Source: Pseudomonadota bacterium
Lineage (GTDB): Bacteria; Pseudomonadota; Alphaproteobacteria; Acetobacterales; Acetobacteraceae
Assembly (NCBI GenBank): GCA_021781835.1
Contig: JAJXWD010000005.1
Span: forward strand, 57,896 to 121,895
DNA: 64,000 nucleotides
Direction: 5' to 3'
The notes below the pieces were generated by a model. The model saw only the letters and a program-made list of their open reading frames with translations. It did not search any database and was not told the DNA's origin. Position numbers and translations under genes: made by a program. Positions 41,874 to 51,853 of this stretch are shown piece by piece. Every line of letters starts with the position of its first letter. Position 1 is the first letter of the stretch.

Positions 41874-42122
41874 GTGAGTTTAACCGCTTTGCCCGCCCAT
41901 GATAAGGCCATCGACATTACCAACGAGACCTGCCCGATGACCTATGTGCGCACGCGCCTGGCGCTGGAGGCCTTGGCGGCCGGGCAGGTGCTGCTGGTGC
42001 GGCTGAAAGGCGAAGACCCGGTGCGCAACGTGCCCCGCGCCGCCGCCGATCATGGGCACGACCCGCTCGAGCTCATCGCGCTCGAGGATGGCACGCATCT
42101 GCTGGTCATCCAGAAAGGCTGA
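41874..42122 (+). CDS. TusA family sulfurtransferase-like protein
   Basis: IDITNETCPMTYVRTRLALEALAAGQVLLVRL. Confidence 0.9.
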   Translation: MSLTALPAHDKAIDITNETCPMTYVRTRLALEALAAGQVLLVRLKGEDPVRNVPRAAADHGHDPLELIALEDGTHLLVIQKG

Positions 42123-42235
42123 CCCGCGCGCAAAACGCCCCGCAACACCACAATTTGCGGGGCACGAACCCCAAAACGCCAAAAGCCGCGGAACGGGATG
42201 TTCCACGGCTCAAAACCGGCGCTGGGAAGGCTTGT

Positions 42236-42439
42236 TTAGAAGCCTTCGCGCTCGACGCGCTTGCGCTCCATCTTGCGGGCGCGGCGCACGGCCTCGGCGG
42301 CTTCGCGGGCGCGACGCTCGGAGGGCTTCTCGTAATGGCGACGCAGCTTCATCTCACGGAACACGCCTTCGCGCTGCAGCTTCTTCTTGAGCGCCTTCAG
42401 CGCCTGATCGACGTTATTATCACGGACGAGAACTTGCAC
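42236..42439 (-). CDS. rpsU: 30S ribosomal protein S21
   Basis: [56 protein letters not shown]. Confidence 0.97.
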   Translation of the reverse strand: MQVLVRDNNVDQALKALKKKLQREGVFREMKLRRHYEKPSERRAREAAEAVRRARKMERKRVEREGF

Positions 42440-42577
42440 CGGGTTGCCAGCTCCAAACAGGGTTTAAAAACAAAACGGTTCGCGGCCTCATTCAAGACCG
42501 GTTCCGCAAAAGTGAGCGGCCCTATAGCACAGATTTTCGGCTCGCCAAATGATTTCTGCGGGGGCAATGATGCAAAT

Positions 42578-43111
42578 ATGACGATTCTGAAAATCGCCCG
42601 CATGGGCCACCCCGTGCTGCGCGCCCCGGCAGACGCCGTGGCCGACCCCACCACGCCCGATCTGCGCCGGCTGGTGCGCGCCATGACCACAACCCTCGAA
42701 GATGCCGGGGGCGTCGGGCTGGCCGCGCCACAAGTGCATGAACCGGTTCGGCTTTTTCTGTTTTTCGTGCCCCCCGCGCGCGACCCCGCCGGGGGTGGGC
42801 GGGGGCTGATGGCGGTGTTCAACCCGGTGCTCACCCCGCTTGGCGATGAGCGTGTGCTGGGCTGGGAGGGGTGTCTTTCGGTTCCCGGGCTGCGGGGCGC
42901 GGTGGCGCGCCATAAAACCGTGCGGATGACCGGGCTGGATGGCGAGGGGGCGCCGGTGGATGAGGTGCTGAGCGGATTCGCCGCGCGGGTGGCGCAACAT
43001 GAGGCGGACCATCTGGACGGGGTGCTCTACCCGGCGCGGGTGGAGGATTTCAGGGCTTTCGGGTATAGCGAGGAGCTGGAGCGCTACCCCTATCCGTTGA
43101 CCCAGGGGTGA
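42578..43111 (+). CDS. def: Peptide deformylase
   Basis: GVGLAAPQV, EGCLSVPG, QHEADHLDG motifs intact. Confidence 0.94.
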   Translation: MTILKIARMGHPVLRAPADAVADPTTPDLRRLVRAMTTTLEDAGGVGLAAPQVHEPVRLFLFFVPPARDPAGGGRGLMAVFNPVLTPLGDERVLGWEGCLSVPGLRGAVARHKTVRMTGLDGEGAPVDEVLSGFAARVAQHEADHLDGVLYPARVEDFRAFGYSEELERYPYPLTQG

Positions 43112-43126
43112 GGAGCAGGACGCCGC

Positions 43127-43732
43127 ATGACCCAGGACCAGAAAACCGCGCAATTGCTTGATGCCGTGGCCGCCGAGGCGGCGTTCGAGGGCTGGACCAG
43201 GGGCGCGCTGGGCGCGGCGCTCCGCCAAATGGGCCGGGCGCCAGTCGAGGCGACGCTGTTTTTCGAGGGGCCCGACGACATGATCGAGGCCTGGTTCAGG
43301 CTGGCCGATGACCGGCTGGTGGAGCGGCTGCGGGGGGCTTGGACGGAAACCGGACTCGGCCGGCGGGTGAAGGCGGCGCTGCTGGCGCGCTTTGAGCTGT
43401 GGGCGGGCGAAAAAGAGGCGGCGCGGCGGGCGATGGCGCATTTGCTGCTGCCGACCCAGGCGGCGCGGCTGGCGCGGGTGGTGGCGCATATGGCGGATTC
43501 GGTGTGGTATGCGGCCGAGGACCGCTCGGCGGATTTTTCGTGGTACACCAAACGGGCGATGCTGGGCGGGATTATCCTGGCGGCGCTGCTGTACTGGATT
43601 GCCGACCACGCCAATGACGATGAGAAATTCTCGGGCTTTCTCGACCGCCGGCTGGCGGGCGTGGCGCGGGTGACCAGGCTGCGCCAGGGCTTGAGCGCGA
43701 AGCTGGCGTGGTTTGCGCCCCGGGCCGCGTGA
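43127..43732 (+). CDS. COQ9 family protein
   Basis: AHMADSVWYAAEDRSADFSWYTKRAMLGGIILAALLYWIADHAND. Confidence 0.92.
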   Translation: MTQDQKTAQLLDAVAAEAAFEGWTRGALGAALRQMGRAPVEATLFFEGPDDMIEAWFRLADDRLVERLRGAWTETGLGRRVKAALLARFELWAGEKEAARRAMAHLLLPTQAARLARVVAHMADSVWYAAEDRSADFSWYTKRAMLGGIILAALLYWIADHANDDEKFSGFLDRRLAGVARVTRLRQGLSAKLAWFAPRAA

Positions 43733-43766
43733 AGGCGCGACAATAGGGTTTAAACGTTTTTTTTGG

Positions 43767-43823
43767 CCGCCCCTTTAAAAAGGGGCGGAAAAGATGTGGG
43801 GGCTTTTTGAAAAAAGCCCCCAC
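43767..43823. terminator. Two tandem bidirectional terminator hairpins between convergent genes
   Basis: CCGCCCCTTT-aa-AAAGGGGCGG and GTGGGGGCTTTTT-ga-AAAAAGCCCCCAC. Confidence 0.88.
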
Positions 43824-43845
43824 GCCCGCAAAAACTTTTGCGTGT

Positions 43846-44952
43846 TTACGCGGCGCGGCCCTGGACGGGGACGAGGTTTTCGAGAAAACGCTCGGCGCAG
43901 GCGCGCCAGGAATAGGTTTCGGCGAAGGGCCGGCAGGCTGTGCGGTCTATGTCGAGGGCTCGCAGGCAGGCCTGGCGCAAATCCTCATCGAGCGCGCCGA
44001 CGGGCGTGGCGGATTCGGCCAATATGTCCTTGGGGCCGGTGACCGGATAGGCCGCGACCGGCAGGCCGGATGCCAGGGCCTCGAGCACCACGAGGCCGAA
44101 CGTGTCGGTTTTGGAGGGGAACACGAACACATCGGCCCCCGCATAGGCCGCCGCCAGGGCCGCGCCATGGCGGGCGCCGGCGAAATGCACCTGGGGAAAC
44201 TCGGTTTCCAGCTCGTGTTTTTGCGGGCCATCGCCAACCACCAGCTTGGAGCCGGGCAAATCGAGCTTGAGGAAGGCGCGGAGGTTTTTCTCGACCGCCA
44301 CGCGCCCGACATAGAGAAAGATCGGCCGCGGCAAATCCCAGGGTTCCCTGGCATCGGGGCTGAAGGCGGAGAGATCGACACCGCGCGACCAGGGGCGGAC
44401 ATGCGAGAAGCCGCGCGCCACCAGCTCATCTCGCAAAGACTGGGTGGCGACCATGACCGCGGCGCCGCCCGCGTGAAACCAGCGCAGCCAGGCATAGGAC
44501 ACGAACTCGGGCAGCCCCGTGCGCGCCCGGAGATATTCGGCGAAGCGCGTGTGAAAGGCGGTGGTGAAGGCAATGCCGGTTTTGACGGCAATGGCGCGCG
44601 CGGCCATGCCGAGCGGGCCCTCGGTGGCGATGTGCAGCGCGTCGGGCTGGAAATCCGCGATGATCCGGCCAAGCTTCTTGCGCGCGAACAGGGCCAGGCG
44701 AATCTCGGGGTAGCTGGGCATGGGAATGGTTTTGAAGCGGTCGGGACCGACGATCTCGACCACATGGCCCATGGCGCGCAGCTCCTCGGCGACCGTCCGC
44801 AGCGTTCTCACCACCCCGTTCACCTGGGGGGTCCAGGCGTCCGAGACAATGAGAATGCGTTTGGGGGCGGGCTGGTCCTGGGGCTCAGATTTCAGCGGGG
44901 ACAGGGCTGGCCTCGTCGAGTTCGCGCGTGACGGCGCTGAGCTGGGCGACAA
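43846..44952 (-). CDS. GT4-type glycosyltransferase (Agt/MgtA-like)
   Basis: RILIVSDAWTPQVNGVVRTLRTVAEELRAMGH, GVDLSAFSPD, FVFPSKTDTFGLVVLEALASGLPVAAYP; start codon ambiguous. Confidence 0.92.
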   Translation of the reverse strand: MSPSSAPSRANSTRPALSPLKSEPQDQPAPKRILIVSDAWTPQVNGVVRTLRTVAEELRAMGHVVEIVGPDRFKTIPMPSYPEIRLALFARKKLGRIIADFQPDALHIATEGPLGMAARAIAVKTGIAFTTAFHTRFAEYLRARTGLPEFVSYAWLRWFHAGGAAVMVATQSLRDELVARGFSHVRPWSRGVDLSAFSPDAREPWDLPRPIFLYVGRVAVEKNLRAFLKLDLPGSKLVVGDGPQKHELETEFPQVHFAGARHGAALAAAYAGADVFVFPSKTDTFGLVVLEALASGLPVAAYPVTGPKDILAESATPVGALDEDLRQACLRALDIDRTACRPFAETYSWRACAERFLENLVPVQGRAA

Positions 44953-45793
44953 CCTCGCGCACGGCGGCGGATTTGGTGGCGTTGAGGCGCGCGCCCGGCT
45001 TGGCCAGCATGGACAGCTTGTTGCACGCCACCCAGTCGATCAGCTCCATCCGGCCATCGACATGCTCGACCAGCGCGGTGCAGCTTTCCACCCAGTCGCC
45101 GTCATTCATGTACATCACGCCGTTCACCATGCGCATTTCGGCATGGTGGATATGGCCGCACACCACGCCATCGAACCCGCGGGCCTTGGCATCGTCGGCC
45201 AGCGCCGTCTCGAAACGGTCGATCGCCTTGACCGCCTCCTTCACTTGCAGCTTGAGCCAAGCCGAGAGCGACCAGTAGGGGTAGCCGAGCTTGAGGCGGA
45301 CCATGTTGAAATAACGGTTGACGATGAGCGCCATCTCGTAGGCCCAGTCGCCCAGCAGGGCGAGCAGGCGGGCATGGCGCACCACGCTGTCAAACTGGTC
45401 GCCATGGGTGATGAGCAGACGCTGGCCGGCGGCGGTGGTGTGCTCGGCCTCGAGCTGGATCTTGACGCCGCACACCTCGATGCCGAGCGCGAGATATTTG
45501 CGCAGCATCTCATCGTGGTTGCCGGGCACATAAATGACATTGGTGCCATGACGCGCGAGCTTGAGCACGCGGCGCAGCACCTTGTCATGGTGCTTGTCCC
45601 AGAACCAGGAGCGCTTGAGGCGCCAGCCATCGATGATGTCACCAACCAGAAACAGGTTTTCACAGGTGACGGTTTTGAGGAAATCCGCCAAAAACTCGGC
45701 GCGGCAGCCGCGCGTGCCGAGATGCGTGTCTGAGATGAACACGGTGCGGTAAACGTGCTGGCCGCGAAGGGCCTGAGATGAACTGCCGGTCAT
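44885..45793 (-). CDS. Metallophosphoesterase, PlcP/LpxH-like
   Basis: VFISDTHLGTRGCRAEFLADFLKTV, LVGDIIDGWRLKRSW, VPGNHDE, THGDQFDSVVRHARLLALLGDWAYE, CGHIHHAEMR. Confidence 0.91.
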   Translation of the reverse strand: MTGSSSQALRGQHVYRTVFISDTHLGTRGCRAEFLADFLKTVTCENLFLVGDIIDGWRLKRSWFWDKHHDKVLRRVLKLARHGTNVIYVPGNHDEMLRKYLALGIEVCGVKIQLEAEHTTAAGQRLLITHGDQFDSVVRHARLLALLGDWAYEMALIVNRYFNMVRLKLGYPYWSLSAWLKLQVKEAVKAIDRFETALADDAKARGFDGVVCGHIHHAEMRMVNGVMYMNDGDWVESCTALVEHVDGRMELIDWVACNKLSMLAKPGARLNATKSAAVREVVAQLSAVTRELDEASPVPAEI

Positions 45794-45871
45794 GGACCCG
45801 CCATAGTCCCCAACCACGCGTTCAGGACAGTGAAAATTAAATGACGATGCTGTAAAGTTGTGGATTTTTTG

Positions 45872-45911
45872 GTTTCATCCCAGCGTCACGCGGCTGTCAT
45901 CGCGTCGTCAT
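45872..45911. promoter_or_regulatory. Candidate Pho box (11-bp spaced direct repeats)
   Basis: GTTTCATccca GCGTCACgcgg CTGTCATcgcg TCGTCAT; TCA cores exactly 11 bp apart. Confidence 0.65.
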
Positions 45912-45961
45912 GGCATTGGGTCAATTAGTCTTTTTTTCGAGGATAGCGCCCAGGGGCTGAC

Positions 45962-46846
45962 ATGCTGGTGATTTTCAACCCGACCGCCGGGCGCCGGCGG
46001 ACGGCGCATTTGTGGCGCGTGCTCGACCTGTTGCTGGAAAACGGCGTGGAGGTGGAGGTGGCGGAAACCACCCATGCCGGCCATGCCGTGGGGCTGGCGC
46101 GCGCCGCCGCCATGGCCGGCGCGCCAATGGTGGTGGCCGCCGGGGGAGATGGCACCATTGCCGAGGTGGCCAACGGGCTGATCGGGGGGCGCACGCAGCT
46201 CGGCGTGATTCCGCTGGGCACCGCCAATGTGCTGGCGCGCGAATACCGCCTGCCCTTTGGCCCGCGCGGCATTGCCCATGCGCTGGCCTATAAGCGCACC
46301 CGCCCGCTTTGGCCGGGCGTGGCCGAGCTGGAGGATGGCGGGGCGCATGTGTTTGTGCAGATGCTGGGGCTGGGCTTTGACGGCGCGGTGGTGTGGGGGC
46401 TCAAACGCGGCCTGAAGCGGGTGATCGGCCGGGGGGCTTATGTTTGGCAGTCGCTCTGGGAGAGCGTGGCTTATCGGTTTTCTCCCCTGACGGTCGAGAT
46501 CGACGGCGAAACCCATGAGGCGGCCAGCGTGGTGGTGAGCAAGGGCCGGCTTTATGGCGGGCCGTTTCTGCTCGCCCCCGAGGCCCGGCCCGGCGAGCCG
46601 GGATTTTGGGTGGCACTGTTTGAGCGCCCCGGCACCCTGCCCGCCCTGACCGCCGGCGCCGCCCTGCCGCTCGGCCTGCTGCCCCATTGCCCCGGCGTGC
46701 GCCTGCTGCCCGCCCGCGAAGTGCGCTTTGGCCCCCAAAGCCCCCCCGCCCAGGCCGATGGCGACGCGCTGCGCCGGCATGTGCGCGCCGTGCGCAGCGC
46801 CGCGCGGCCAATTTCCTTGATTGTGGGCGAGGCTGGGCCACCCTGA
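45962..46846 (+). CDS. Diacylglycerol kinase family lipid kinase
   Basis: LVIFNPTAGRRRTAHLWRVLDLL, VVAAGGDGTIAEVANGLIGG, GVIPLGTANVLAREY. Confidence 0.94.
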   Translation: MLVIFNPTAGRRRTAHLWRVLDLLLENGVEVEVAETTHAGHAVGLARAAAMAGAPMVVAAGGDGTIAEVANGLIGGRTQLGVIPLGTANVLAREYRLPFGPRGIAHALAYKRTRPLWPGVAELEDGGAHVFVQMLGLGFDGAVVWGLKRGLKRVIGRGAYVWQSLWESVAYRFSPLTVEIDGETHEAASVVVSKGRLYGGPFLLAPEARPGEPGFWVALFERPGTLPALTAGAALPLGLLPHCPGVRLLPAREVRFGPQSPPAQADGDALRRHVRAVRSAARPISLIVGEAGPP

Positions 46847-46915
46847 CACAGGGGCTTGACCTGACGGGGCAAGGGTCTAAGGGGAAGCTGCCCTCAAGAA
46901 GGAGACATAAGAGAC

Positions 46916-47896
<981 letters not shown>

Positions 47897-47920
47897 GCCG
47901 GCTTAACAAGCCAGACGGAA

Positions 47921-47946
47921 AAGGCCGGAGCGCAAGCTTCGGCCTT
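47921..47946 (+). terminator. Intrinsic terminator downstream of mdh
   Basis: AAGGCCGGAGC-gcaa-GCTTCGGCCTT followed by T-run. Confidence 0.85.
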
Positions 47947-48203
47947 TTTATTGTGCATGTGCGAAGGTACAAATAAGCGACTGCATAAAAAATCTTGAAA
48001 CGCCGATGCACACATGCCAAGCTGATAACATGCGTTTCACTCAGGTGTTATACACGCCCAATTTCAAGGCAGAGATGTTGCTTCTCTGCGCGCGGATCGG
48101 CTTTAGCCCCCACCGGGACTGAACGGCCGGCGCTGCCTTGCGTGCGCGCCCCGGCCTGACAATAAAATCAGACCATATCAGCAAATCCGTTAAGGAATCC
48201 AAA

Positions 48204-49583
48204 ATGTTGGACAATATTGACGCTGCCATGAACTGGCAAGCGCTTGACGCCGCGCATCATCTGCACCCCTTCACCGACCACAAGGACCTGCACCAGCGGG
48301 GCGTGAAGGTGATTGAGCGCGCCGAGGGCGTGTTTTTGTACGATGCCAAGGGCAACAAGATTCTCGATGGCATGGCCGGTCTTTGGTGTGTCTCGCTCGG
48401 CTATAGCCGCCCCGAGCTGGTGGCGGCCGCCACCACCCAAATGACCACCCTGCCTTATTACAACACGTTTTTCAAAACCACGAACAAGCCCGCCGTGGCC
48501 CTGGCCGCCAAGATCGCCCAGCTTGCCCCCGAGGGCATGAACCATGTGTTTTACGGCTGCTCGGGCTCGGAGGCGGTGGATACCGCGCTGCGCACCGCGC
48601 GCGTGTACTGGCAGACCCTGGGCAAGCCCGAGAAGAAGATCGTCATCGGCCGGGAATATGGCTATCACGGCTCGACCACGCTTGGCGCCTCGGCCGGCGG
48701 CATGGTGGATATGCACCGCCAGTCGGGCGATATGCCCAATTTCGTGCATGTTGTGCCGCCTTACTGGTATGGCAAGGGCGGGCAGATGAGCCCGGAGGAA
48801 TTCGGCCTGTATGCCGCCCGGCAGGTGGAAGCCAAGATCAAGGAAATTGGCGCCGACAAGATCGCCGCCTTTATTGGCGAGCCGATCCAGGGGGCTGGCG
48901 GCGTGCTCATTCCCCCCTCGACCTATTGGCCCGAGATCAACCGCATCTGCAAGGAAAACGACATTTTGCTGATCGCCGATGAGGTGATCTGCGGTTATGG
49001 CCGTTTGGGCACCTGGTTCGGCTCGGATTATTTCGGCATCAAGCCGGATATGATGACCACCGCCAAGGCGCTGACCTCGGGGTATCTGCCGCTCTCAGCG
49101 TTGATCGTGCATGACCGCGTGGCCGAGGTGCTGGTGAACGAGACGGGTGAATATTATCACGGCTTCACCTATTCGGGTCATCCGGTTTCCTGCGCGCTGG
49201 CGCTCAAGAATCTCGAACTCATCGAGTCCGAGGGGCTGGTGGCCGGGGCGGCGCAGAAGGGCGAGGTGCTGCGCGCCAAGCTGAACGAGGCGCTGGGCGA
49301 GCACCCGATGGTGGGCGAGATCCGGGGCATCGGGCTGATCGGCGCGATCGAGCTGACGGCGGACAAGCGCACGCGCAAATTCTTTGAGAAGAACGGCCGG
49401 GTCGGCACGATCTGCCGTGATTTCTGCATCGAGAACGGGCTGATCATGCGCGCGGTGCGCGATACCATGGTGTTCTCGCCGCCGCTGATCATTTCGGATG
49501 AGGAGATCGACCAGTTCGTGCGCCTGGCCAAGAAATCCATCGACCAGACCTATGAGAAGGTCAAGGATGAGGTGACGGCGTGA
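48204..49583 (+). CDS. Class III aminotransferase (putrescine/omega-amino acid:pyruvate-like)
   Basis: DGMAGLWCVSLGYSRPELVAAA, GCSGSEAVDTALRTARVYW, LLIADEVICGYGRLGTWFG, MMTTAKALTSGYLPLSA. Confidence 0.94.
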   Translation: MLDNIDAAMNWQALDAAHHLHPFTDHKDLHQRGVKVIERAEGVFLYDAKGNKILDGMAGLWCVSLGYSRPELVAAATTQMTTLPYYNTFFKTTNKPAVALAAKIAQLAPEGMNHVFYGCSGSEAVDTALRTARVYWQTLGKPEKKIVIGREYGYHGSTTLGASAGGMVDMHRQSGDMPNFVHVVPPYWYGKGGQMSPEEFGLYAARQVEAKIKEIGADKIAAFIGEPIQGAGGVLIPPSTYWPEINRICKENDILLIADEVICGYGRLGTWFGSDYFGIKPDMMTTAKALTSGYLPLSALIVHDRVAEVLVNETGEYYHGFTYSGHPVSCALALKNLELIESEGLVAGAAQKGEVLRAKLNEALGEHPMVGEIRGIGLIGAIELTADKRTRKFFEKNGRVGTICRDFCIENGLIMRAVRDTMVFSPPLIISDEEIDQFVRLAKKSIDQTYEKVKDEVTA

Positions 49584-50944
49584 ACAGCATGACCGAAGAC
49601 ATCGCGGCCAAGGCCGCGCTGATGGCGCAGAGCGATTTCGTCGAGGCGTTCATTGTCGATGTGAATGGCGTGCTGCGCGGCAAATGGTTGCAGCCGGGCA
49701 AATCGAAGTCGCTGTTCGGGCCGGGGCTGGCCATTCCGCGCTCGGTGTTTCTGCTCGACATCTGGGGCAATGACATCATCGAGGATGGCATCGCCCAGGA
49801 TACCGGCGACCCGGACGGGCTGTGCACCGCCGTGCCGCACTCGATCACGCGCATGAACTGGTCGGACGGGAATGTGACCCAGGCCCTGCTGACCATGAAA
49901 GAGGCCGATGGGAGCTATTACTTCCTCGACCCGCGTGGCGTGCTCTCGCGGATACTCGACCGCTACAAGGCGGCCGGGCTCACCCCCGCGCTCGGCGTGG
50001 AGCTGGAGTTTTATCTGGTCGATTCCGACAAGCATGGGGGGCTGAAAATCGCCCCCCGCGGCGCCGATGAATCAGGCTGGCGCGGCTGGCGGGTGGATGC
50101 CGTGGGGCTTGGCGAAATCCGTGAATATGAGCCGATTTTGCGCGAGATGATGGCGACCGCGCGCGCCCAGGGCATTACCCTCGAGACGCTGATCTCGGAG
50201 AACGGGCCGGGGCAGTTCGAGGTGACGCTGAAATACTCGACCGATGCGCTCTTGATCGCCGATCATGCGGTTTTGTTCAAGCGCACCATCAAGGAGGTGG
50301 CGCGCAAGCACGGGCTCACCGCCACCTTCATGGCCAAGCCTTACGGCGATTGCGCGGGCTCGGGCATGCATGTGCATATGTCGGTGCTCGATGAGGCGGG
50401 CAACAACATCTTCGCCAACAACCCCGAGCGGGGATCGGCGCGGCTGTATCAGGCGGTGGGCGGCATCATCCATGCCATGCCCGACACCATGATCATGCTC
50501 GCCCCGCATGCCAACTCCTACCGCCGGTTCGCGCCCGGCGTGCACGCGCCCACCTATGGCGACTGGGGGCATGACAACCGCATGGCGGCGCTGCGCGTGA
50601 TTACCGCCGATGTCGCGGCCTCGCGGCTTGAGCATCGCGTGGCCGGGGCGGATTGCAACCCGTATCTGGCCTTTGCCTCGCTGCTCGGCTCGGCGCTGAT
50701 CGGGCTGGAGACGCAGGCGAGCCCGGGGCCGGAAAGCATCGGCACGGCGCGCAGCGCCTCGGCGCCGCCACTGCCCATCGCCTGGTCGAGCGCGGTGGAC
50801 CGGTTCGCCAACTCCGCCGTCATCACCGACATATTCGGCCCCGATTTCCAGCGTTTGTACACAGCCTGCAAACGCCAGGAAATTTCCGAGATGCGCAAGC
50901 GGATCTCGGATGTCGAGTATGACGCGTATCTGAAAAACGCCTGA
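49580..50944 (+). CDS. Glutamine synthetase family (gamma-glutamylputrescine synthetase-like)
   Basis: VELEFYLVD, ENGPGQFEVTL, GSGMHVHMSVLDEAGNNIFA, RRFAPGVHAPTYGDWGHDNRMAALRV. Confidence 0.92.
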   Translation: MNSMTEDIAAKAALMAQSDFVEAFIVDVNGVLRGKWLQPGKSKSLFGPGLAIPRSVFLLDIWGNDIIEDGIAQDTGDPDGLCTAVPHSITRMNWSDGNVTQALLTMKEADGSYYFLDPRGVLSRILDRYKAAGLTPALGVELEFYLVDSDKHGGLKIAPRGADESGWRGWRVDAVGLGEIREYEPILREMMATARAQGITLETLISENGPGQFEVTLKYSTDALLIADHAVLFKRTIKEVARKHGLTATFMAKPYGDCAGSGMHVHMSVLDEAGNNIFANNPERGSARLYQAVGGIIHAMPDTMIMLAPHANSYRRFAPGVHAPTYGDWGHDNRMAALRVITADVAASRLEHRVAGADCNPYLAFASLLGSALIGLETQASPGPESIGTARSASAPPLPIAWSSAVDRFANSAVITDIFGPDFQRLYTACKRQEISEMRKRISDVEYDAYLKNA

Positions 50945-50962
50945 AGCCAAGGAGCAGGCCAT

Positions 50963-51853
50963 ATGCGTAATGTCACGGTTGCAGCCACGCAGATGGCCTG
51001 CTCGGACAAAGCTGGCGAAAACATCGCCAATGCCGAAAAACTCATCCGTCAGGCAGCCAAGCAGGGCGCGCAGATCATCCTGATTCAGGAATTGTTCGAG
51101 ACGCTCTATTTCTGCCAGGATCAGATTTATGACTTTTTGAACTTCGCCGTGCCGCTCGCGGAAAATCCGGCGGTGAAGCGCTTCGCCGAGCTGGCGCGCG
51201 AGCTCGATGTGGTGCTGCCCGTCTCGGTTTATGAACGCGCCGGGCAGAGCCTGTTCAACAGCGTGGTCATCATCGATGCCGGGGGCGAAACCCTCGGCCA
51301 TTACCGCAAATCGCATATCCCCGACGGGCCGGGATATTCGGAGAAATTCTATTTCTCGCCGGGCGATACGGGCTTTAAGGTGTGGGATACCAAATTCGCC
51401 CGCATCGGCGTCGGCATATGCTGGGACCAGTGGTTTCCCGAATGCGCGCGCGCCATGGCCCTGATGGGGGCGGAACTGCTTTTCTACCCCACCGCCATCG
51501 GCTCGGAACCCCAGGACACGACGCTCGACAGCGCGGGCCATTGGCAGCGCACCATGCAAGGCCACGCCGCCGCCAACCTGACACCGCTCGTCGCCTCCAA
51601 CCGCATCGGCCGCGAGGCCGGGCAAAAAGGCACGCATATCACCTTTTATGGCTCCTCCTTCATCGCCGACCAGACCGGCGCCAAGGTGCAAGAAGCCAAC
51701 CGGGCGGATGAAACCGTGCTCACCGCCACCTTCGACCTCGACGCCGTGAGACAGCAACGCAACTCCTGGGGCGTGTTCCGCGACCGCCGGCCCGAACTCT
51801 ACACCCCGCTGCTCACCCTCGACGGCAGCACACGCCACCAGGCGGCACCATGA
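50963..51853 (+). CDS. aguB: N-carbamoylputrescine amidase
   Basis: VAATQMACSDKAGENIANAEKLIRQAAKQGAQIILIQELFETLYFCQ, YRKSHIPDGPGYSEKFYFSPGDTGF, GVGICWDQWFPECAR. Confidence 0.96.
   Translation: MRNVTVAATQMACSDKAGENIANAEKLIRQAAKQGAQIILIQELFETLYFCQDQIYDFLNFAVPLAENPAVKRFAELARELDVVLPVSVYERAGQSLFNSVVIIDAGGETLGHYRKSHIPDGPGYSEKFYFSPGDTGFKVWDTKFARIGVGICWDQWFPECARAMALMGAELLFYPTAIGSEPQDTTLDSAGHWQRTMQGHAAANLTPLVASNRIGREAGQKGTHITFYGSSFIADQTGAKVQEANRADETVLTATFDLDAVRQQRNSWGVFRDRRPELYTPLLTLDGSTRHQAAP

Noticed and set aside
47990-48030. Possible sigma-54 -24/-12 promoter (TGGCATG...GCAT on minus strand)
   Set aside because: Spacing and second element are poor and it points away from the polyamine operon.
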